Under the pieces are notes generated by a model. The model had not been told where the DNA came from. It saw nothing but the letters and a program-made list of their open reading frames with translations, and did not search any database. A program made the position numbers and the translations under genes. From positions 558,001 to 622,000 of the forward strand of contig MJGA01000009.1 of NCBI GenBank assembly GCA_001910725.1: a stretch of 64,000 nucleotides of DNA, given 5' to 3'. Positions 55,071-64,000 of this stretch are shown piece after piece (within the stretch, counting starts at the first letter, position 1; each line of letters begins with the position of its first letter). Origin of the DNA: Phanerodontia chrysosporium (Eukaryota; Basidiomycota; Agaricomycetes; Polyporales; Phanerochaetaceae).

Positions 55071-55893
55071 ATGGTTCTTGTTGACATTGGCCGTGAACTC
55101 GCAAAGCCCAATAAAGAAGAAGAGGACAGCAAGCTCCAGAATCATAGGGAGGGCATCAGCGATATCGGGAACCTTCCAAGCTGTCAGTGCTGCTTCACGA
55201 AACTGACGGGCACGGAGAAGCTGTTGAGGCGACTTATAGGTCCTGGCGAGTGATTCCGCGAGCCACTGCCGCACAAGAATTCCGAGGGAGGCGGCGGCGA
55301 GGCTCATGACGAGGCTTGCGAACCATAGGACGTTGACACGGACGGCCCACGCTGGTGGCATCCCTGTGTCTGTCGATGCGCCGTCAGCCCGCAGGCTGAG
55401 ACCATTGCTAGGCTCCAATCCTTGCTGAACGAGCTGCCTCAGGAGCATGACAGTCTCCTTCCCGGTGTCTTCTGGGTCCAGATACGTCAGAGAGAGCACT
55501 GTAAAAGCCGTCAAGATGGCAGCGTAGAGGCCAGACTATTGAGGTATGCTTCAGTACCAACTTTTGGTCACGTACTGCGTCAATGATGCTCACAAAGATA
55601 AGTAGTGTGTCAATTTTATCTGTGCTTGCTTTGATTTTGTCCTCATCGTAGCCACGGACTGTCTTCTCGAGTAGGCCCCAGCCAGTACCGTCAGACGCAG
55701 ATTGTTGAAGACGCGTCAGTTTCGTCAGCGCCGAAGACAGGCCATTGACAGTTTGGGTCAGCTCCGCAAGTGCTCTCCAATAGCGTTTCTCCCCATCGTC
55801 AGGACCCATAGACGCGTCAATGTCCGTACTGTCTGTTGAATTATCAGTGAGTTCACGGAAGCCTATCTCGGAAAGGAAGTGTGAGCGTACCAT
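55071..55893 (-). pseudogene. DUF6535 membrane protein gene, 5' half
   Basis: Exons are 55893-55576 and 55535-55071 with a 40-nt intron. The start ATG (55893) precedes an acidic segment and coiled-coil-like region (ALAELTQTVNGLSSALTKL). Then comes the DUF6535 core: DKIDTLLIFVSIIDA, SGLYAAILTAFTVLSL (membrane segment 1), WFASLVMSLAAASLGILVRQW (segment 2), and LPMILELAVLFFFIGLCEF (segment 3). It breaks after NVNKNH at the transposon end. Continuation in frame at 30616 supplies the missing last membrane segment. Together the two halves sum to 4358 nt, one short of 1453 codons, matching the single-base break in the 3' half. Confidence 0.85.
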
Positions 55894-56603
55894 GGCTTTC
55901 TTGCCTCGAAACAGTACCAATATGGGCTAGGTATGCTGACGCAGACATAGCTGTTGATCTACACTGGTCGCCTTAATCGGTGGCTAGGATGGCAGCCAGG
56001 AAGGAGCTATGGGGTGCGCGATATCTGTTGCAGGGACAGCAAGTTATATCGCTGAGAACCGGTATATAAGGTTTCCGTTTGAATCTGGCTGTGCGCGGAA
56101 GGCTGTTGCCCGACTCTTCGCAGTGCATTGACACCTCTAAGGCCTCCAGAGCCTGAGGCCGCGCTCTCCGAGTTGTGAGCTCCCTGGTGACCTATTTTGT
56201 GGTAGGCTCGGACATCCCCGTACCACTTCAAACTCCGCCCGACCGAGGGCGTGCTTCGAAGAAGCGGCTGGGAGGTCTCGTCGGCCTTTTGGCGGGGACC
56301 CTTTAGGCGCTTAATACTTAGCAAATGCGCGAGTACACCCTTACGACAAAATCTCGCGCAGCACATGAGGTTGGCTTCGGACGCGATAGTAGTTGATAGG
56401 AGATTTGTAGATACATTCACAAGAATACAGGAAACTTGAGGTTTACCGTAGAATAAGCAGGACCTGTAGATAGAATGCGAAATTTCACGCATCTATACCA
56501 GAGAAACTGACCTCGAGTGGGGAGGATTACATCCTAGAGGCGGAAGATGTGTCAGAAAACAGTATAATAGCATAAGCAACACTTGCCGATAACCCTGCGT
56601 AGG
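55894..56603. other. Intergenic, no recognisable gene
   Basis: One frame of 161 codons (56007-56492, minus) has mixed composition and no domain. I see no repeat ends or RNA genes. It separates the DUF6535 5' half from the DUF6589 gene. Confidence 0.45.
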
Positions 56604-59600
56604 CTAATCCTCGTCATCGCCCATGTCATCATCGTTGTCGTCGTCCTCGTCGTCGTCGAAGGCGTCCATGTCTAGCGCGACATCGTCTTCATTGTCGAGG
56701 CTGAACCACGTGTCGCGACGTTCGTCATCATCACCCTCCGCATTGCAGGAATCTCCCGAATTGCCTGCGATGCTTTCATCCTCGGACGCCTCGTCAGCCG
56801 GGTCCTTCGGCGCCTCGTCGCCAGCCTGCGAGCCCGTGTTGTCTTCCTCGCTGTCAGACTCGTTGATACCGTCACCATCTCTGCCAACATCCGTGTCGGT
56901 GTTGGGAGGAGGTGCGTTGTCACCGGGCCCTGGGATGTACGGGTCGCCAACCAGCGGTACGGAGCGGATCGCCAGTTGAAGCTCGCGAAAGAGCTTGTTG
57001 TACTCGGTGAGTGGTTCCTGCAGGTTCTTGATGCCGTCAGTAACGACATTTGGAATCTCACCACCGCCCGCGTCCACGCAGCGGCCAGGCACAACGGTGT
57101 AAACCTTGTGCTGCGCGAGTGACGCCATTAACCGGTCAATGTCGCGCTGGAGGTCCGGGCTTGTATGCTTCGTTCCCTGGCGCGAGCCGAACGTCTCGTG
57201 AACTTGCTTCGCGAGTGCGCGCAAGATGTTGACGCACGGAGCAATCATGGCCAGCCATTCCCATGACGCATTGCTGCCCCGTGCCCTATAGATCGCCTGC
57301 ACCGTGACATTATTAGCGGTGAGCCGTCGAAGTCATACTTAGTACTGTGATACACACCTTGATCCAGTAGTTTAAATGCTCCTGCAAGAGGTCAACCTCG
57401 ACCCAGCAGTTGTCTCTGCCGGTCGGGTTGACCAGCCAATTGTCCAGGATAATTTTCCTAGGATAGTTCATCGGTAAGCTTGCAATCTACAAGGTACTGA
57501 TGGACGCACCGCAGTTCGTCCGGCCACACCACCGTCAAGTGATGCACGAGATGCATCATCTCATGCGCATACTTGACACGGCCCATCCCACGGTAGACGG
57601 ACGCGAGCATTCGCAAGGCAAGGCAAACTCGCCCTGAGTCGCCAGCCTTGATGGCATCCGTGAACTCACGCAGAAGCAATGCATCACGAAGGTACAGGAC
57701 TGCGTTCTCGAAGACCACGTCACCTTTCGTAGGCGGCGGCAAAGGTGCGTCCTCTTGTGATTGCTCCCACGCTGGCATTCGCTCGAGATTCTCGCGGTGC
57801 CGCTCACGTCGCAGCTTGTAGGCTTCTGCGGCATTTCCAAACTGTTTCCGGATCGCGCAAGCATGATCCTGGAGGGTTGTGAATGGTACGTCCGCATCAG
57901 CAAAGGCATCCAATGTAGGGTGTCCGGATACCAACAGCAGACAGTGGAAGATGCGGGCGTAGAGCGAGACAAAGATCAAATCACGGGACGTTCGGAAAGG
58001 GGGGAGAGATGAAAGAACGATGGGCTTGCGTTGGAGGACGTGGTTGTGAAATGCGAGGGAGCCTGGGTCGCTAACACTTTGCGTACCGTAGTGTATCTCC
58101 ATGAAGCCATGCGTCAGGGTCATCTTGTAGTGGAACAGACCTGGTATAGGCACGACCCAAAGCATCGAGTTGGCTAGGTTATCGTGACCAGCGCGAGCCT
58201 GAACTAGCGACCGGATCCGAGCAACAGACAGCTGGTCGCCTGCGATAAGCCTGAGAATGGACCCAAACTGCGGGCTGTCTAATGGCTTGCCAACCTCACG
58301 GAGCATGCTCTCGATGACTTCAGCATTTCCTCTGGTTGTCGACTCGTCGATGGGGACAGCTGGAAGTGGATGAATCTTGGTTTGATGACAGTCAATCTTG
58401 TGCTCTGTGGTTGGAGTGGATGTCTTCACATCCTCCGCGTACTTGGCAAAGCGGTCGCCTCCGAAAAGAACCAAGATGCGGAGTATGGTGTGCTCGAGCC
58501 GCAAGTTCATCATGTCATTGTCGTCTGCAGAGAGACATATGTCGGAGAGAGTGAGGATGCGGGCAGTGGAAGTACGAGCCAAGAGCGTGCTCGTCTGGAG
58601 ATGCTCGAGTCTGGCGTTCCAAAGGGGGAAAGCAGTTGAGCACGTTCCGTTTTCCTGAGTGTCTTTGCGGCCAACAGATTGCTCTGCAACTTTGAATCGC
58701 ATGTTGATATTGTCGTAGACGAAAGCAAGCAAGTCGGACAACGCTTGCGCACGCACAGCGCCTCGACATGCGTCCGAAAGGCGCCTCAAGAATCCCACCT
58801 TGCCTTGCCCCTTCGTGACCCTCTTCTTCTTCGCGCTCACCTCGACAGCGTGTACAGACCCAGCAGGACTATCTGCAATGCCTGGCATGTCAGCTATGTC
58901 TTCCTGATCAGGCACTCCAGACTGCGATGGCTTATGTTCCTGTGACGCCGGTACGTGGTACTTCGTCTTGCCAACCAGACTTGAATAACTCAGGGAGAGT
59001 CCGAAGTGTGATAGCACGGTTAGAAGTTGCCGGTGCGCCCCCTCTGCACATCCAAACAGCCCCAAAAGGGCCTTCACGTAGTCGTTTCGCTTGCTGCGCT
59101 CGCCTAGGCAGATAAGCCCCGCAGTCATGACCGTCTAGCACACAGAGATCCTCAGTACGTGGGTAGCCAGTCGTTTATGATAAACTCACAGTTTCCTTTT
59201 GCCTTCTAGATGAATCTGCCATCTTTTTCCTCTGTCGAGTGGTGGTGCATGCGGCGTCCAAGACATTGGTGAGCGTGGGGCAGAGTTGGCGGATCTTTGC
59301 ATGGGTGGCTGCAAAGCTGAATCCCAACGCGAAGTTCTCGTCGATGTCGAGATTCTCGGTACGTAGGAATCCGTCATCTCTGACAGAGTCGCCTTCGTTG
59401 CTAACAAGTCTGGTGACGTGCTGGATAGCCCACTTCCGCATGGTTTCGCCTCCGACGTTCGACGCAGCCCAGAAATCCAGTACCGCTTCCACACGGCCTT
59501 CAACAGAGAAGAAGCCTCGGTAACGGGGCATGCCGGTCCAGTTGGCAGGGTCAGACACATAGAGAACGAACTCGCCGAACGTGCAGTTCTGTTCTTGTAG

Positions 59601-60053
59601 TGTCTGTAATAATATGTTGTAAGTCCTCTTCTTTCGTTCTTCATCATTACGGTGCTGATCTTGACGCTCCTCCCGCTTCTTCCTCACCGCTTTCTCTCTG
59701 CGGTGCTGTCGCCGTTCTTGTTGCGTGCGTCCTCGAATGGGAGAGCTTGGCACGAAGCTTGTGCCTGTACTAGGTGCGTCTGGTGGCTGAGATCGTGAGC
59801 GCTGTGGTGTCTGTGGGTGGCTCAACAGTGGTAGATAGGTTGTTCGGCTGAACCATGAGAATGGCGCCTCCTCGCGCTCGCGCACAGGTTCTGGTGAGTG
59901 AAGAGAAGCATTTGTATATGGTGAAAGTGTTGACAGGCTCGATAGGGACAGTGATCTGCGAAGTCGAGGTGTGGATGGGAGGAAGGTATCCTCGTAATCC
60001 GACTCCTCCCTTTGTTCGACTTCGGCGGCTTCAGATAGGGGGGAGGATGCCAT
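56604..60053 (-). CDS. DUF6589-domain protein, 1097 aa
   Basis: Four exons (60053-59190, 59134-57498, 57457-57358, 57296-56604) sum to 3294 nt; introns are 55, 40 and 61 nt. The N-terminal 250 residues are Ser/Pro-rich then basic (RRQHRREKAVRKKREERQDQ), leading to a helical module (ATHAKIRQLCPTLTNVLDAA) and LICLGERSKRND. The DUF6589 core follows: VYDNINMRFKVAEQSVGRKD, GDQLSVARIRSLVQARAGHDN, WVVPIPGLFHYKMTLTHGFM, then NWLVNPTGRDNCW and LLQEHLNYWIKAIY. The C-terminus is a run of Asp/Glu. Function is not established. YDN and GDQL could be acidic active-site positions, which is only a guess. It is divergent from a RecQ-like helicase. Confidence 0.9.
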
Positions 60054-60277
60054 CTGAATGGAGTTTTTCTTTACAACAGTGAGCACAACTTCGCACTGTG
60101 ATCAAGTTACCATGAACTCACCGCAGATACAGGGTGATTAGCAGGATGTGCAGTGTAAGACGTAGGAAGAGCCCTGCCAGCCTCTGCTATGATCGAGGCC
60201 GCTTTGTAATAAATATTGCGGGATTTCCGCTTTTGCTCTCATCTCCACCCCACCTGCGTACACATCCCCCGAACCTC
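60054..60277. promoter_or_regulatory. Divergent promoter between DUF6589 gene and helicase
   Basis: About 220 bases lie between the two start codons, which point away from each other. The sequence next to the helicase is pyrimidine/C-rich (CTCATCTCCACCCCACC). The arrangement allows co-regulation of the pair. Confidence 0.5.
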
Positions 60278-62456
60278 ATGGCACCTCAAGGCTCGTTTAG
60301 CAGCAAGAGCAACGGCTCTAAAATCTATAAGGCATCACAGCTTGCAGGTTCACGGCGGCGGACATCATCAGCACGCGGCCGTGCTCAGAGCAAGGTCTCG
60401 CGCATGAGAGCTCCGACCACAGATGCACACCGAGCTGCACCCATACGTCCACGCACATATCTCACAGAGTCCCAGCGCAATACATTGAGCAGACGCATGC
60501 AGGAGAAATACCACTGGCCTGGCGACCCGCGCAAGTTCCAGCTCGACGGTGCTGTTTGGCAGATCGAGGGCGTAGACGGCATAATCCAAGCTCCGACAGG
60601 CCAGGGCAAGACAGCTGTTGTTGCTGGACCGTACGCATGGCGGGAGCTTCTCGGTGGACGTGATATCACCATTATGGTTGTTCCCCTGCTTGCGCTACAG
60701 CTGGAAATGGTATATTCAAGCAGCTAAGTCGCAGCACTACCGGAGCTGACATGAACACCACTCCTAGGTCAAAACGTTCAAAGACGAGTTCGGTTTGAAT
60801 GCCGTAGCAATTAATAGCACACACGGGGTATTTACTGAGGGGCTTGTAAAGGTGAGCAGCTATGAAATACGGTGCGCGTGAATATTCTAATCAAGGCGGG
60901 GCAGGATCTTCTGGACGGAAAATATACAGTCGTCCTCATATCTCCCGAGATGCTACAGTCACGCAATTTCATTGACCTTGTCCTTCGCCGGCCTGAGTTC
61001 ACAACACGAGTGCTGTCGGTGGTTGTCGACGAGGCCCATTGTGTATCGCACTGGGGTTCAGACTTCCGCAAGCACTACGGCACTATAGGATCTGTTCGCG
61101 CCTTCCTTCCTACTGGCACACCCATCATTGCTGTCACCGCAACGCTCACGGCTCGCGTGCGCCGCGATCTACACAGCAAGCTCGATTTTCCTCAGTACAA
61201 GAGTCGCTTTCACAACGCCGGTAATGACCGGCCTAACGTATCTCTCCTGGTACGCGCGATGGAGCACCCACAGAACACATTTCAAGACCTGAATTTTGTC
61301 ATACCCAATGATATATTGTCAGTGGACGACATACCGAAGACGTACATCTACGCCGATAACATCAAGACAGGCAGCAACATTGTCAAGCACCTGCGTCAAG
61401 TCCTGTCAAGTCGAGGCATTGCTGCGGGATGGGATAATGCAATTAGGCCGTTCAATGCGTCTATGGGCAATACATACCGTGAGGCAGCCATGGAGGAGTT
61501 TCACAAGGGCAGGATTCGGGTCTTAGTCTGCACAGACGCCGCTGGCATGGTCAGGAAACACTGCTTCATTGATTAATCACTTGTACGCTGATAACTGCTC
61601 TAAGGGATGTAACATACCTGATGTCGACGTTGTCGTCCAATGGAAACTTCCCAAGTCCCTGTCGCAGTTTGTTCAACGGGCCGGCCGTGCTGCCAGGCGA
61701 TCAGGGCACAAGGGCCTGGCCGTCTTGCTAGTGGAACGGGCGGCCTACAGCAAGGACATCGAGTCTTTCCGTACCGCTGCTGCGCCAGCCGCAGCGACTG
61801 CTCCGACACGCCCGCACATGAACAGTGCCAAGCACACAAAGGCCAGGAAAGGGGCGGGGATGGCGGCGAAGACGGCGGCGAAGACAGCGCCAGGGCCAAA
61901 GTATCCGAAGGCGCGGAAAGGGTATGCGGCAGCACACGGGCTTCATCGTGGCGGCAGTGGAAGGCGAGATGCGCTTCCGCCAGTATGCTCCCAGCCGCCA
62001 CTAGACTTGGATGCTGCAGACGAAGGCCTGATCGTCTTCGTGCAGACGACCAAGTGCCGACGTCTTGTTTGGCGGCAAATCTTCGAGAATACAATAAGTA
62101 AGCTCCAGCATCAATAACCATTCATACTCTTACCATAACCTGCTATAGATGTGCCCTTGAGTGTACCATGTTGCGACATATGCGACCCGTTGCTCCTCGA
62201 TCGTACACGACCTCCATCCAAGACCCGCGTGAAGCAAGGCCCGAAAGCGATCAAGAGTGTCGTACCCGATCGTGCCGCGCAGCTGCGGATTGACCAGTGG
62301 CGTTTCGACAGGTTCTTGCAAGACCACGCAAACGCACAGTTCGATGCAGAGGCGATCCTCCCGGATGCCTTGATTGAATTCATTGCGAGTATGCCACCGA
62401 ACTACATCGCTGCAGACGCCGGCCTCGCTAGACACCTGAAATCGACATGGGTTTGA
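60278..62456 (+). CDS. RecQ-like DEAH helicase (frame continues past an in-frame TGA)
   Basis: Five exons (60278-60709, 60768-60851, 60896-61549, 61605-62097, 62149-62456) sum to 1971 nt, giving 656 residues to the TGA at 62454. Helicase motifs: I QAPTGQGKTAVVAG, II VVVDEAHCVSHWGSDFRKHY (RecQ signature), III AVTATLT, V VCTDAAGM followed by CNIPDVDVVV, VI QFVQRAGRAARRSGH. C-terminal to the core is an Ala/Lys-rich insert and a Cys pair CCDICDP that may bind zinc. Motif I has Gln-Gly-Lys-Thr in place of the usual RecQ Gly-Gly-Lys-Ser. It would unwind DNA 3' to 5' in the nucleus. Similar helicases occur near fungal telomeres, but nothing here shows a telomere. It pairs head to head with the DUF6589 gene. 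Confidence 0.88.
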
Positions 62457-63500
62457 TGGGAGAGATACGGAGATGAGCTGCTCACCTTGGTTCGCGCTCT
62501 GGATATTGTCTATGTGCCGCCGCCAAAGAAAGGCAGGAGCGGGGCAGCAGTTGCGCTCAGCATGGCGTTGGAGGGCTCGGCGACGGCGACTCGGGCTTCA
62601 GGACCGCCTGCACCGCCTGCGGTCACCAGGGATGTCGCGGTTGCCAACGGTGGCTATGGCCTTAACGCGGACGCAGCCGCCCAGCACCACAGACCCTCGG
62701 AGGAACCTGCTTGCGCATCGCCGAGCAGTGCCAACCCTGCCCAGCAAGAAAAACGTCAACTCCCAGCTGTGCACGCTGATTCTCGGGAGAATAGCTCACC
62801 TAGAAAACGGCCACGGCTTGAAGAGCCGACTCAAGCGCAGGCACAGACAGGTTCAGAGGCTCAACACGCAGTGAGTTTCGTGTCATCTATTCAGTTGACG
62901 TCGAGGTCTAACGGAATACGTCAGTTATCAGTCCAAACAAACGGCCATGCAATTTCTGGACTCACCACAAGCCCTTGGCCGTATAACTCCCAGCACACAT
63001 ATGTGCCGTCGACGCGGCTTGGCTCATATGCATATCAGCAACCCTTGGCACCGTACACCTTCTCGGCTGCGCGTTTTTCTGGGTCTCTTCATGCGGCGCC
63101 GCAGCCCCATCCCCTGCCACATCCATCCCAGGTCCAACATCAACCATATTATGGACATCTTCCTGCAGTGCACCAGCCGGCGTCCCCATCCATGCGTCTC
63201 CCGCATTCATATCCACCACAGCCACCATTCCAATATATACAGTACTCACCGGACTCTGGAACAGCCCTTTCCCGCGCTGAACCGTCGTATGGCTTGCTTC
63301 CTGGGCAGGCATACAGAGCGCCATCATGGCTGCAGTTGGAGCCAGGATCTGGGATAGAAAGCCGACATGCAAGGGGAAGTCAGAGTAGCCGAGACTATTC
63401 TGGCCCAGGGAGGGGCAGCGAAAGGTACGTAGGCAGTGGAGATGGGCAGCCCGTCGCTGATGGTCATGGTCCTCTGGTTAGTTCGTCGGCGGGCTTGTGA
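62457..63500 (+). other. In-frame continuation of the helicase after the TGA
   Basis: The frame of exon 5 continues directly: TWV, stop, then WERYGDELLTLVRALDIVY, which looks like genuine helical coding sequence, followed by about 300 Pro/Ser/Gln/His-rich residues to a stop at 63500. No plausible intron bypasses the TGA. It may be a nonsense mutation, a sequence error, read-through, or an unused frame. Confidence 0.6.
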
Positions 63501-64000
63501 GCCAGCAACGATCCCACACCTGTCAATCAGCGGGATCTGCCGTTTGTTTGCTTTGTTGTCTCCCGCTTTCGTGCTTTCAGACTGCGGCCGTGTTACCCAA
63601 TACAAGAACATCACCATTGCGCAGAGGGAATGTGCTGCACTTGACCAGCTGCGGTTTCGAACGCGGAGCGACGTTCGCGAATTCACTTAAGTCCTAAGCG
63701 CTGAAGGGCTCCCAGCCAAAAGGCTGACAAGTCTGCCCAGACGGTATGACGAGTTACAGGTTTCGACGACCGCTTTACGCCCCGCTGATACGATCAAAAC
63801 CTTACCTCCCCTCCCAAAACATCCCGTATTTTCACACCCTCGGATTTATCGTCGAAACCGGAACTCGTCATACCGGCTGGATTATCGAGACTAATTTTGT
63901 GGCCACAAAAACAAGCGAATTTGAATTATATTTGCAGAAACGTACAGCGTTCGTACAGCACCCTTTCCGTCCCGGATTTGATGCATGACATAGTGGAAAG
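63501..64000. other. Right end: inverted repeat, no clear gene
   Basis: Arms at 63742-63768 and 63850-63875 pair almost perfectly (CGGTATGACGAGTT at one end, AACTCGTCATACCG at the other, and TTTCGACG/CGTCGAAA inside). An 80-codon frame (63746-63988) overlaps them but has no domain. This may be the end of a small transposon or a hairpin. Confidence 0.5.

Noticed and set aside
55021..55073. C-terminal extension of the DUF6535 5' half to 54867
   Set aside because: Those codons read into the Plavaka terminal repeat and are not part of the host protein.
56007..56492. 161-codon minus-strand frame
   Set aside because: No domain and no splice partners; lies in intergenic sequence.
1..64000. CRISPR array, rRNA operon, bacterial operon features
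   Set aside because: No regularly spaced identical repeats and no rRNA sequence; the gene structure is clearly fungal with introns.

Overview
The window reads as a basidiomycete nuclear genome, probably an Agaricomycete. Genes on both strands are cut by many 40-100 nt GT-AG introns. Several families that I know only, or almost only, from Basidiomycota are present: DUF6535, DUF6532-like, DUF6589 and Plavaka transposase. I rebuilt exons by hand. In most multi-exon genes the exon total divides by three, which I use as an internal check. Assignment to Polyporales is only an impression.

Layout. 1-4064: the 5' part of a Ty3/Gypsy LTR element on the minus strand (LTR, an extra 229-codon ORF, gag, start of pol), with a canonical -1 slip site between gag and pol. 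4.1-12.6 kb: a long block without a recognisable gene, mostly GC-rich, holding one copy of a dispersed repeat whose inverted partner lies at 25.9-26.4 kb. 12.7-23.9 kb: the housekeeping part, with a disordered protein carrying a possible PP1-docking motif, a LOG-family phosphoribohydrolase with a 9-nt microexon, a 389-aa conserved-looking protein, NTF2, and the dynamin-like GTPase VPS1. 23.9-26.9 kb: intergenic.

26.9-55.9 kb is a three-level nest. A DUF6535 membrane-protein gene (minus) is split into a 5' half (55.07-55.89 kb) and a 3' half (26.94-30.62 kb) by a 24.45-kb transposon of the Plavaka group. That transposon has 15-bp terminal inverted repeats (CAGGGAAAACCCCCC) and an AT target duplication; dropping one AT restores the host reading frame. 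The Plavaka element carries its transposase plus two intact accessory genes (301 and 767 aa). Its transposase is in turn split by a 15.7-kb Ty3/Gypsy element with 1270-bp LTRs that differ at only two positions I could find.

This Gypsy element is the oddest object here. A 2820-aa ORF1 (gag, CCHC knuckle, protease, then about 2000 more residues) is followed by a separate RT-RNaseH-integrase ORF. Between protease and RT lies about 4.8 kb of GC-richer, host-like DNA that still contains intron signals. I infer a captured host segment.

56.6-63.5 kb: a head-to-head pair, a DUF6589 protein (1097 aa, minus) and a RecQ-like helicase (plus) whose reading frame is crossed by one in-frame TGA. The last 500 bases hold a 26-27 bp inverted repeat and no clear gene.

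Three unrelated genes (12.7 kb, VPS1, DUF6535) each look as if exactly one base were missing from an otherwise open frame. That pattern suggests residual single-base errors in the assembly as much as real mutation.
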